33,120 nt of DNA, taken from Synechococcaceae cyanobacterium SM2_3_1 (GTDB lineage: Bacteria > Cyanobacteriota > Cyanobacteriia > Thermostichales > Thermostichaceae). The notes beneath the pieces were generated by a model. It did no database searches, had not been told where the DNA came from, and worked only from the letters and a program-made list of their open reading frames with translations. Shown here piece after piece: positions 1 through 9,100 of this stretch. Position 1 is the first letter of the stretch; every line of letters begins with the position of its first letter. The stretch is taken from contig JAAUUJ010000030.1 of NCBI GenBank assembly GCA_012030715.1, positions 1-33,120 of the forward strand, given 5' to 3'. A program made the position numbers and the translations under genes.

Positions 1-340
1 GACCAGTCGGAGTGGCTAAACTCAGTGGCAGAGTCGTCCAGAACTGCTCGACCAGAGGCTTGAGAGGGTAAGGAGGCCACGCTCCCCATCTCTCATGATC
101 GAGGGGATGAGAACAGGCAGGACAGTGATGAATCTGGTAGGCTTGGCCCAGCTTGCCCTCGATCAAATCAGAGTGGGCCAGATAGAAATCCAAAGCCTTC
201 TCTGCCATCACCGACATAGGCTCCATATCCACGGCAGCCCTGATTTTGAGATTGCGGTGTAATTCAGGTGACAGATACAACGTTACCTTCTGCTTGCTCT
301 CGGAGGACTGCTTTTGCCCTTGCTCTGACCGATGGCTCAT
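1..340 (-). CDS. Ribbon-helix-helix protein, C-terminus cut by window edge
   Basis: The frame is open from an ATG at 340-338 to the left edge, about 113 codons without a stop, so the gene is partial. After a polar, Gln/Ser-rich stretch of about 17 residues it reads KVTLYLSPELHRNLKIRAAV, which has the strand-helix pattern of a MetJ/Arc-type (ribbon-helix-helix) DNA-binding fold. A second helix follows (PMSVMAEKALDFYLAH). Further on is HHCPACSH, a CPxC knuckle that could be half of a zinc site. Small RHH proteins like this are common in cyanobacteria as single genes or antitoxins; no toxin partner is visible here. It lies on the same strand as the two genes to its right, 85 bp from the nearest. 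Family assignment is by pattern only, and target and function are unknown. Confidence 0.72.
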   Translation of the reverse strand, partial: MSHRSEQGQKQSSESKQKVTLYLSPELHRNLKIRAAVDMEPMSVMAEKALDFYLAHSDLIEGKLGQAYQIHHCPACSHPLDHERWGAWPPYPLKPLVEQFWTTLPLSLATPTG

Positions 341-425
341 GACGACTTGTAGTTTCCGAATATGGTGACAAGCATAGCTGTCCAGACAGGATGACGGCAA
401 ATCCGCAACAGAAGTTTACATTGAT

Positions 426-614
426 TTAGTCTGCAGACTGGGAGGTCGTTGGGGGCTTGCTAGCAAGAATGATCCGCTTGGCATCTTCTAGGGAGAGCAG
501 GCTGTGGGCGTCTTGATGGGGAATGCCCAGGTGTTCACAGAGGAGCAGCACTGACTCCCGATTGAGTTGGTAGTCTTCAGCCAGTTCAGCAATGGAAAGA
601 TCTGCAAACCCCAT
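426..614 (-). CDS. Small IF2_N-like protein (62 aa)
   Basis: This is a 62-residue frame starting at ATG 614. A good Shine-Dalgarno (AGGTGA) lies about 5 bases upstream, and an in-frame TGA just upstream fixes the start. Residues 6-50 (SIAELAEDYQLNRESVLLL... then LLSLEDAKRII) resemble the small helical N-terminal domain of translation initiation factor IF-2: 'ELAKELNV' helix, 'LLxxLGI' turn and a final helix. The rest of IF-2 is absent, so this would be a stand-alone domain. It sits 79 bp downstream of the CNNM/CBS gene on the same strand and may be co-transcribed. Function is unknown; a role in RNA or ribosome binding would be a guess from the fold. Confidence 0.6.
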   Translation of the reverse strand: MGFADLSIAELAEDYQLNRESVLLLCEHLGIPHQDAHSLLSLEDAKRIILASKPPTTSQSAD

Positions 615-693
615 GGGGCTTCACCTGGGCGACGTTGTTCATCTTCTAGCCTTTCCACTCGGGGATCAGCCACTGATGTAACAAGACATGAAG

Positions 694-2133
694 CTAAGAG
701 ACGGTTGAGGAAGCTCGTGAGGAGGTGGGGGCCTCGGCAGCCGCTTGCACAGGGGGACGCGTCACCTTCACTCGATCCAGGCGTGGACCCTCCATCTTGA
801 TCACCTGAAACTCCAGCTCCTGGTAGGTTAGTTTCTCCCCCACCTTGGGGATGCGCTGCAACTGATAGATCAGGAAGCCTCCTAGGGTCTGGTAGTCGTC
901 GTGAACGGGCAATTCCAGATCCACTTTCTCCTGAAGTTCTTCAATGCTCATCTGGGCCTGGATCAGGAGGGTGTGCTCATCCACCACCTGAATATCCGGT
1001 TCTTCATCGCCTTCCTCAGAGTCATCGGAGAGGGTGCCCACAATCTCTTCCACAATATCTTTGATCGTGATCAGGCCCGCGGTGCCCCCAAACTCATCCA
1101 CCACAATCACCATGGCCTGATGGTGCTGTTGCATGTCTGGCAGTAGTTCGGCAATCAGTTTGTTCTCATGCACAAAGAGGGCCTTACGCACTACCGAGGC
1201 GATCTCGCTATCCAGGTGCAGGCTATTTTTGGCCAGTTCCCCCACCAGATCTTTGATGTGGATCAGACCGACAATGTCATCCAGTGACTTTCCAAACACG
1301 GGATAACGGGAGTAGCCAGATTCCGCCACCTCCAGCAGCACATCCCGCACCTGTGCAGAACTGGCCACAGCAGCGATACTGGTGCGCGGGACCATCACCT
1401 CACTGGCCACGGTTTCTCCAAACTCAAAGACATTGGCCAGCAGCTCTCTTTCCTCCTCTTCAATCCCACCGGACTCCACTGAGGAGGCGATCACCAGCTG
1501 TAGCTCCTCGGCGGTCATGGTGCTATACAGAGAAGCCGGATCAGGATCCGGTCCCCCCAGCAGCCGCAGGAGGAGGCGGGAAGAGTAGCGAGGCACCTCC
1601 ACAAAGGGCTTGAGCAGGCGACTGACAAAATGGTTAAGCCAGGCCAGTTTGAGGGAAATGGACTCGGCATAGACAATGGCCAGCGTTTTGGGAAGAAGTT
1701 CTCCCAGCACGATCTGCAGGTAGGTGAGCAGGACAAAGGTGAGAACCAGAGCGATGGATTCCAGGATGCGGGCGTCAAAGGGCAGGGGTGCCAGGCCAGC
1801 ATGGAGAAGATGGGCCACCTGAGTCGCCCCGATCCAGCCCAGGAGGACACTGGCCACGGTGATCCCCAGCTGAGTAGTGGAAAGGGCCTGCTCCAGTTCT
1901 TCCTGGGCCTGCTTAACCAGAGCGGCCTGGCGGTTGCCTTCACTGGCCAGCTGGGTCATGCGCGAGCGGCGGGCAGAAACGAGCGAGAACTCAACAGCCA
2001 CAAAAAAGGCGTTGATTGCCAGGAGCCCAACCACCCAGAGAAGACTGCTCCAGTCACCTCCACCCACAACAGATCCGGAGGATGCAGCTTGCGCTGCCAA
2101 AGGTATAGGAGGGTCGTCCATCAGAACATGCAC
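694..2133 (-). CDS. CNNM/CorC (hemolysin-family) membrane protein with CBS pair
   Basis: The 479-residue protein has the standard layout of the HlyC/CorC (CNNM) family, linked to Mg2+/Co2+ export or homeostasis in the inner membrane. The CNNM transmembrane domain spans about 25-215, with helices at 30-50, about 92-110 and 123-150 and the family hallmark LGELLPK. Two CBS repeats follow (about 240-300, starting MVPRTS, and about 305-365, with VVDEFGGTAGLIT). A CorC_HlyC C-terminal domain lies at about 385-465. Length is typical of the family. The second Met (residue 5) is an equally possible start, because no clear Shine-Dalgarno precedes either. It is divergent from umuD and leads the IF2_N-like gene. 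The substrate cannot be read from sequence, and the old 'hemolysin' label is not evidence of toxicity. Confidence 0.93.
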   Translation of the reverse strand: MHVLMDDPPIPLAAQAASSGSVVGGGDWSSLLWVVGLLAINAFFVAVEFSLVSARRSRMTQLASEGNRQAALVKQAQEELEQALSTTQLGITVASVLLGWIGATQVAHLLHAGLAPLPFDARILESIALVLTFVLLTYLQIVLGELLPKTLAIVYAESISLKLAWLNHFVSRLLKPFVEVPRYSSRLLLRLLGGPDPDPASLYSTMTAEELQLVIASSVESGGIEEEERELLANVFEFGETVASEVMVPRTSIAAVASSAQVRDVLLEVAESGYSRYPVFGKSLDDIVGLIHIKDLVGELAKNSLHLDSEIASVVRKALFVHENKLIAELLPDMQQHHQAMVIVVDEFGGTAGLITIKDIVEEIVGTLSDDSEEGDEEPDIQVVDEHTLLIQAQMSIEELQEKVDLELPVHDDYQTLGGFLIYQLQRIPKVGEKLTYQELEFQVIKMEGPRLDRVKVTRPPVQAAAEAPTSSRASSTVS

Positions 2134-2268
2134 AAAAGGAGATGACGGATAGATCGCATTTTAGCCCACCGCACCTGAGCAATTTGTTTCCGATGCCAAA
2201 AAAGACTGGAGCTGGGTGAGGATCTTGTGAATTTGGCCCAAGAGGAGAAAAGTGGGGTTCAAGCGGGC

Positions 2269-2289
2269 TTGATATATATATCTAATCAA
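2269..2289. promoter_or_regulatory. Nested AT-rich palindrome upstream of umuDC
   Basis: GATATATATATC at 2271-2282 is a perfect 12-bp palindrome nested within TTGAT (2269-2273) and ATCAA (2285-2289). It lies about 90 bp before the umuD ATG in the 241-bp region between the divergent CNNM and umuD genes. It could be an operator or promoter element. I do not see a clear match to the cyanobacterial LexA box. Confidence 0.35.
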
Positions 2290-2374
2290 TGGTAGCAATA
2301 TAGTAAATTTAGTCAGGAATTTATTGTTTGCCGTGAGTTTTTCGCATTTACTCCCCCTCTTAAGTGTTCCTGCT

Positions 2375-2773
2375 ATGGAACCCTGGGTCTCTCCACTTCC
2401 ACTCCTTGCTAGCCGGGTGAGTGCTGGATTTCCTTCGCCTGCCGATGATCACATTGAAACGCAGCTGGATCTAAATCGCTATCTAATCAAACACCCAGCG
2501 GCCACTTTCTTTATGCGGGTTGCGGGCGATTCCATGCAAGGGGTTGGCATCCATTCGGGTGATCTCCTGGTGGTGGATCGCTCTCTTGACCCCTGTGATG
2601 GCTCGGTGGTGGTGGCGGTTGTGAATGGAGATTTAACGGTTAAGATCCTCCGCCGCAGTTCTCAGATCCTGGCTCTGCAAGCAGCCAACCGCAACTATCC
2701 CACGCTGGTGATTCAGGATCATATGGATTTTCAGGTATGGGGAGTGGTGACGGCAGCGATTCACTATGTCTAG
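2375..2773 (+). CDS. umuD: UmuD-like SOS mutagenesis peptidase
   Basis: This is an S24 (LexA-like) peptidase that self-cleaves to form UmuD', the partner of the UmuC translesion polymerase. I start at ATG 2375, giving 132 residues, close to the roughly 139 of E. coli UmuD. The frame can be extended to GTG 2333 or TTG 2324, but neither has a well-spaced ribosome site. Visible features in the 132-residue numbering are the cleavage site Ala17-Gly18 ([10 protein letters not shown]), catalytic Ser53 in GDSMQG and catalytic Lys90 in GDLTVKIL. The last codons overlap umuC in ATGTCTAG, implying translational coupling. Induction by DNA damage is expected for the family, but no LexA box is identified here. 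Confidence 0.93.
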   Translation: MEPWVSPLPLLASRVSAGFPSPADDHIETQLDLNRYLIKHPAATFFMRVAGDSMQGVGIHSGDLLVVDRSLDPCDGSVVVAVVNGDLTVKILRRSSQILALQAANRNYPTLVIQDHMDFQVWGVVTAAIHYV

Positions 2774-4028
2774 AAAGCATGCTCATTATATAGCGTTAGT
2801 AGATTGCAACAACTTTTATGTCAGTTGTGAACGGGTTTTTAATCCACAGCTGGAAGGGTGTCCTGTGGTTGTCTTGTCTAACAATGACGGCTGTATCATT
2901 GCCCGTTCTGCAGAGGTGAAAGCTCTGGGGATCCCGATGGGAGCTCCACTTTTTAAGGTGAGGCAGGTGTTGGATCAGGAGGGAGTGCGGGTATTTTCGT
3001 CGAACTATGTTCTGTACGGAGATATGTCGGCACGGGTGATGCAGACCCTGGCGTTGCTGGCGGAACTGGAGGTGTACTCGATCGATGAAGCTTTTCTGGA
3101 TCTGAGCGGTTGCCCGGATCTGGCCCAGATGGCTCAGGAGATCCGCAGGAGGGTGAAACAGTGGACCGGGATCCCGATTTCCATTGGCATTGGACCAACC
3201 AAAACCCTGGCCAAAATTGCCAATAAACGGGCGAAGCAACTGCCAGAAGGGATCTTTGCCCTTACCACCCAGGAGGTGGATCCGTTGCTGGCCTCGTTGA
3301 ATCCGGAGGACATTTGGGGGATTGGTCGCCGCTGGAGTCGCCGTCTGCAGGCACTGGGCATTAACAGGGCTCTGGATCTGAAGCAGGCACGTCCGGAGTT
3401 GATCAAGCAAAAACTGGGGGTGGTGGGGCAGCGGATTGTGCTGGAGCTGAATGGGATCGCCTGTTTACCTCTGGAGTTCTGTCCCCAACCCAAGCAGCTG
3501 ATCACGGTGTCGCGCAGCTTTGGATCTGTGGTGGAAACTCTGGTAGAAGTACAGGAGGCGGTGGCCACCTTTCTTTGTCGAGCAGCAGAAAAACTCCGGC
3601 ACCAGGATCTGGCGGCACAGGCTGTGACGGTGTTCCTGCAGACCAATCGCTTTGTCGATCCCGACCCTTATCAGTCCGCTACATTTTCGCTATTTGTGGC
3701 CAGCGCTGACAGCCGTGAACTGCTGCACTGGGCGATGCGGCTGACGGAGAGTCTCTACGAAAAGGGAAAGCGTTACAAGAAGGCTGGGGTGATGTTGCTG
3801 GATCTGGTACCCGCTGCTCAGGTGCAGATGGGGTTGTGGGGAAGGGGAGATTCGGCTCGCTCCAGACGTTTGATGCGGGTGCTGGATCGGATCAATCAGT
3901 CCATGGGTCGGGAGATGATCCGCTATGCCGTGACGGGACTGGATCGGCGGTGGGAACCGCAGGCAAAGTATTGCTCTCCTCGTTACACAACCCAGTGGCG
4001 GGAGTTACCCATTGTTCATGCGATCTGA
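2766..4028 (+). CDS. umuC: UmuC-like Y-family DNA polymerase V subunit
   Basis: This is the catalytic subunit of an error-prone translesion polymerase working with UmuD'. The 420-residue protein carries the Y-family palm signatures: metal ligand Asp13 (ALVDCNNFY), steric-gate aromatics Phe17/Tyr18, and the Asp107-Glu108 pair in [12 protein letters not shown]. Helix-hairpin-helix and little-finger regions follow (DIWGIGRRW, then SRSFGSVV). A DUF4113-type tail from about 340 contains Gln354-MGLW358, a candidate beta-clamp binding motif. It overlaps umuD by 8 bases and has normal length. A decayed insertion sequence begins 26 bp after its stop, so the module may sit in a mobile neighbourhood. 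Confidence 0.96.
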   Translation: MSRKHAHYIALVDCNNFYVSCERVFNPQLEGCPVVVLSNNDGCIIARSAEVKALGIPMGAPLFKVRQVLDQEGVRVFSSNYVLYGDMSARVMQTLALLAELEVYSIDEAFLDLSGCPDLAQMAQEIRRRVKQWTGIPISIGIGPTKTLAKIANKRAKQLPEGIFALTTQEVDPLLASLNPEDIWGIGRRWSRRLQALGINRALDLKQARPELIKQKLGVVGQRIVLELNGIACLPLEFCPQPKQLITVSRSFGSVVETLVEVQEAVATFLCRAAEKLRHQDLAAQAVTVFLQTNRFVDPDPYQSATFSLFVASADSRELLHWAMRLTESLYEKGKRYKKAGVMLLDLVPAAQVQMGLWGRGDSARSRRLMRVLDRINQSMGREMIRYAVTGLDRRWEPQAKYCSPRYTTQWRELPIVHAI

Positions 4029-4053
4029 GCTTTGAAGGCTCGGTTAAACACGG

Positions 4054-4366
4054 CTATGTGTTGTCTTCTGCAGGATGTTGTCGCTGCCGATTCATGAAGC
4101 GAATCTCTTCCAGTGGATCCAGGCAAGGCAGATCTGCGAGGGTGCGTTGGGTCAGTTCCCTAGACAAGGGGCAATGGGTAGCGGGTTGAATCGAGGACAC
4201 CTGCAGGGTGAAGTGATGAGCCTCAGGATCTATCTGAAAGTGTTCCAACCGGAGCTGGTGGGTACCTGGCAAGAGAGCTTGGCGGAATTGCATAGCTGGA
4301 GCTGTGAAAGACCGCACTCTCTAGTCTCAGGGATCTGCCAGGATCACCAAAAGCTGGGAAGAGCCC
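4054..4366 (-). mobile_element. ISL3-family insertion sequence remnant (transposase N-terminus)
   Basis: The minus-strand frame 4317-4054 begins like the zinc-binding N-terminus of ISL3 transposases. From the internal Met at 4293 it reads QALLPGTHQLRLEHF, then VSSIQP, then CPL and QRTLADLPC. In intact ISL3 proteins a second Cys pair and a 'HSRY' stretch lie between the first CP and TLADLP; here they are deleted. After LPC the family match is lost and the frame stops 23 residues later. Upstream of the start, the minus strand at 4366-4356 reads GGGCTCTTCCC, resembling the GGCTCTTC termini of the ISL3 family, so one IS end is probably near 4366. The distal end and most of the transposase are missing, so this is a dead relic. 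Confidence 0.7.
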
Positions 4367-4375
4367 AACTTAATT

Positions 4376-4468
4376 GTCGCTAGATAGTAAAGACTGGGTT
4401 GTCAAACAAGCCCGTGCCTTAGTGATGTCTAGCGACTTCATTGTCAGATCTGCGACTGTTAAGCGACT
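4376..4468 (+). repeat. GCGACT iterons and inverted CTAGCGAC upstream of lpor
   Basis: The 252-bp stretch between the IS end and the lpor start has no gene. It holds three direct GCGACT copies at 4432-4437, 4452-4457 and 4463-4468, spaced 20 and 11 bp apart, about two and one helical turns. An inverted 9-bp copy GTCGCTAGA at 4376-4384 matches TCTAGCGAC at 4428-4436. This looks like a cluster of regulator sites in the lpor promoter region; no regulator is identified. The remainder up to 4606 is AT-richer and probably contains the promoter. Confidence 0.45.
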
Positions 4469-4510
4469 TTACCAACCTACACTCAAGTTATAAGAATTCT
4501 CCTATCTTGA

Positions 4511-5581
<1,071 letters not shown>

Positions 5582-5650
5582 AATCTCGGCAGGGTTCATG
5601 CTTCCAGAGGGTGGGCAGGTGTGATCGTGGTGAAGAGAGCAGATTGACTC

Positions 5651-5866
5651 CTAGGCAGCCTCTAGTTTTCGGATGACCTGTTGGAGCACTTGAGCGTTAA
5701 CGGTCTTGAGTCTGGGGAAACCAGCTTTGGCCTTAGTCAAGGACTTGCACTGTCGGGCATAATTTGGAAATGGCGTATCTGCTGGCAAGATGAACTCTTG
5801 CCGAATCGAGCACGCATTTACCGGAGACTTGCGGGAATCCAGCCAGTCTTTGCGTTCCCGAAGGGC
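5651..5866 (-). pseudogene. TnpB (IS200/IS605-family) fragment
   Basis: The minus-strand frame reads ALRERKDWLDSRKSPVNACS, then PNYARQCKSLTKAK, then NAQVLQQVIRKLEAA and stops at TAG 5653-5651. This matches the N-terminal part (roughly residues 25-100) of the cyanobacterial TnpB/OrfB type, in which 'KLxxAF' would lead into the rest of a protein of about 400 residues. Both ends are missing: there is no proper start and no RuvC or zinc-finger part. The frame upstream, to 5980, is unrelated. TnpB proteins are RNA-guided nucleases of IS200/IS605 elements; this piece cannot be active. Confidence 0.75.
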
Positions 5867-5960
5867 GAGGCCAGGGTCTGATCGAGAATGTTGAGGATGG
5901 CAGTTACACTGTTGGTCCTCAATCCTGTTTGTGCTCCAGCCTCCTGAAACAGCCGTCCAA

Positions 5961-6101
5961 AACAACGGTAGCCCCAACATCCGCTAGGTCGGACGCTTTT
6001 GCGGGGGTGCGGTTATACACCGTGAGAGGGAATCTAGCCGCACAGATCTGCTCTGCAAGGGGATACCCCATCAAACCCGTTCCGATCAGTCCGTAATACA
6101 T
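5961..6101 (-). pseudogene. 3-hydroxyisobutyrate dehydrogenase-like gene fragment (N-terminus)
   Basis: From ATG 6101 the minus strand encodes MYYGLIGTGLMGYPLAEQI, then LTVYNRTPAKASDLADVGAT. This is the NAD(P)-binding start of the 6-phosphogluconate/3-hydroxyisobutyrate dehydrogenase family (GxGxMG and the NRT motif). After about 47 residues the match ends, and the frame runs into unrelated sequence and a stop at 5919. The rest of a normally 290-residue enzyme is absent from the window. The TnpB fragment follows on the same strand, so a transposon probably disrupted this gene, followed by deletion. Upstream it overlaps nothing essential; the kinase stop lies at 6157. Confidence 0.75.
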
Positions 6102-6156
6102 AGGTGCTGACGTTCCCGTTTTACCAAGCTGGAAGATGCGTAACTCTGTTGCAAGT

Positions 6157-9100
6157 TCATGATCGTAACCCCCGCATCTGCATCTGGGTCCGCTCCAGAT
6201 AGGCACGGGCATCCAGATGGTTGGTATCGAGATCCAGAGTTTTTTGAAATTGCTGGATCGCCTTGTCGTAATTTTCCAGGGCGTAATAGACCATTCCCAG
6301 GCGGTAATGGGCAGCCGTATAGCTCCCGTTAGACATTAGGGCATTGGTGAAGCTCTCTACCGCAAAGGCATACTCACGCTTCAGCCGCGAAATCTCACCC
6401 AGGCCGTAATGAGCTTCCGGCACATGAATATCAGCTTTAATGGCAGTTTCAAACTTGGCATGAGCAATCTCCAGGGTGCGGTGTTTCACGACGCTGCTAC
6501 CTCCTGTGGCCTGAACCTGAGCTTCCAGATGGATCAACCCCAACATCGCCAGAGCCGAAGGATTACCAGGATCCATTTGTAGCGCCTGGTTGCAGCGCTC
6601 TCTAGCTTCCTCAAACTCTCCACTCATACAAAGCAGCGTTCCCAGTCCCAGATGGGCGGCTGACAGATGAGGATCTTTGGATAGTGCCGCTGTAAATTCT
6701 TGTCGCGCCGATTCCAGATCCCCTGCCTGTAGCAGGGCAAAGCCCAGATCTGTGCGAGCTTTAGCCACGTGAGGACTGAGGCGAATTACGTTATAGAGAT
6801 GTTGAATAGATCGATGCAGATCGCCCAGCTTATAGAGCGCCTTGCCGATCTCATGGTGGGCTTCCACCAGTCGCGGATCGAGACGTAATCCTGCTTCAAA
6901 GGCAGCAATGGCCGCAGCAAACTGCAGTCGTAAACTGTAGACCGTTCCCAACGTGGCATGGGCCGGAGCCAGGTTCGGATTGAGATCAAGAGCCTTCTCT
7001 AGATAATCGATAGCCCTATCCCAGGACTCATCATCACGCTGTTTCGACAAAGCCAATCCCATGTGATAGTAGATATCAGGATCGACTCTTTCCCCCTCAG
7101 CGTAGAGGTTTAGAGCAGCCTGAAATTTGGCGAAAGCCTGGTCATATTCTTCCTGGCGCATGTACATGTTCCCTGCTGTGAGCAGAGTTTTCACCATTGC
7201 CCCCTGCAGCCCCTCAAATTCAGGGTTGATCCCATGTAATTTCCAGAACAGCTGCATGGCCTGGCCATAGTCTCCTCTCTTCACCCAGGTTTGACCTATA
7301 TAGAAAAGGGCATCGGGGTAGTCTTCACGGATGCGCAGAGCTGCAGTAAAGGCCGCCATCGCCTCATCCCATTTGCCCGCCTGGTAGTGATCTAGACCCT
7401 TACGCAGCAACGTATAGGCCCGCTCCCGCTCCCGCTCTTCTTTGGTCATGGGTTTGCGCACCAGACCATAGCTTTCCAGAACAACATAGGATCCTAGACC
7501 TAGGGAGCCCAGGAACAGAAGGATCACTACAGCGGAAACCGTAAACAGTAAGCTGCGGAACAATAATTGGGTGGCCAGATCCAGGGTGAGCAGGCCGTCG
7601 GTTTCCCCAGCCAGACTCGTGACCTGATTGGGATTGATCAGGTTCTCCTGCTGTAGCTGCTCCAATACAGCATCAGCAAGATCGTCATCACCCACCTGTT
7701 CAGGGGTCAACGCTGCTACCGTATCCCGTTGCTCAGGAGGCAGAACAGCCCGACGCAGACGATTGGCATGCCGGATCTCGGTATCTGAGGTGTACGCCTG
7801 TGTCAGTGAGACTCCCGACTCAGGTTGTTCCGCTCCCCCGGTCTGTTCCAAAACAGCAGCGGTCTTAAAATTGATCAGGGCATTGCCCACATCCTCCTGT
7901 TCTGCCTGCGCTCCGGCCATGGAGATATAGGTGGCGGGATCGGCGGGATTAGCATCCAGGGCTGAGTCAAATTGCTGGATGGCGGCGTCAGTGTTGCCCT
8001 GATCCACCAGTGCATCCCCCAGTACACGACGTGCCTCGGCATTGGCAGGATTAAGCTGGACTGCTCGATTGAAGCTTTGCAGGGCTGGTTCCGTCTGTTC
8101 CTGCTGGGCCAGGGCCAGTCCCAGTTGGAGTTGGGCCTCAGCATCTGCGGGGTTACTCTGCACCGCCTGCTGCAGGAGACGCACCGCTTCATCCAGAGGT
8201 TGATCTTCTGCAATCGCCCGCTGCGCAATCACCGTTCCCCGTCCGGTCAAAGCCTGGGGGTTTGCGGGCTCCAGCGCAAGAGCGGCCTCATAAGCACTCA
8301 GGGAGCGATCCCACTGCTGTTGCTCCGCCAGAATCCGACCCAGCTTGATGTGGGCCACAGTCAGGGCTGGATCTTTGGTGAAAGCCTCTTCATAGGCCTG
8401 TTGGGCCCGATTCAGATCTCCAGAGGCATAGAACGCATCCCCCAGGTGCAGATGGGCCATGGCCTGGGTGGGATCCTGCCTCAGGGTTCGTTCATAAGCT
8501 TCAATAGCCTGGTCAATTTGATCCGGAGCATACAGCCCAAACCCCAGATCATTGCGCATCTGCCTTAGTTTGGAATCCAGGTTCAGGGCGATCAGATAGT
8601 TTTCCAGGGCGGCATTCCAGTTTTCCTGACGAGCCTGAGCCTGACCCAGATAGTAGTAGGCATTGGGATGATTGCGACTGAGTTCCGTGGCAACTCGGAA
8701 AGAGTCAGCGGCTTCGGCAGTTGCTCCGTTAGCTAGCAGGGCAAGTCCCAGATCAATGCGAGCATCCACCAAAGTCGACTGCAACTCCAGGGCACGGCGG
8801 TAGCTGGCAATCGCCTGATCCCAGGACTCCTGCTGAGCATAGGCCCGCCCTAAATGGTAATGAATCTGAGCATCATTGGCATCGAAAGCAGTGGCAGTGG
8901 TTAGTTGTTCCAGGGCATCTTCAACCTGACCATGACGATAAAGGGCAATTCCCAGTGCCAGGCGAGCCTTGGGATTGTTGGGTTGCTGCAGGAGGATCTC
9001 TCGTTGAGTGTCGATCTCCTCCTGCAGTTCATCCAATCGCTTCTGACTGCGGGCCAGTCCTGCCCGTGCGGCAGGGTAAAGGGGATTAAGATCCAGTGCT

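Noticed and set aside
1630-2145. Plus-strand frame of 171 codons
   Set aside because: Shadow of the CNNM/CorC gene; the composition is not protein-like and no motif is present.
2796-3410. Long minus-strand frame antisense to umuC (204 codons)
   Set aside because: It lies wholly inside umuC, has no ribosome site or recognisable domain, and mirrors codon bias of the real gene.
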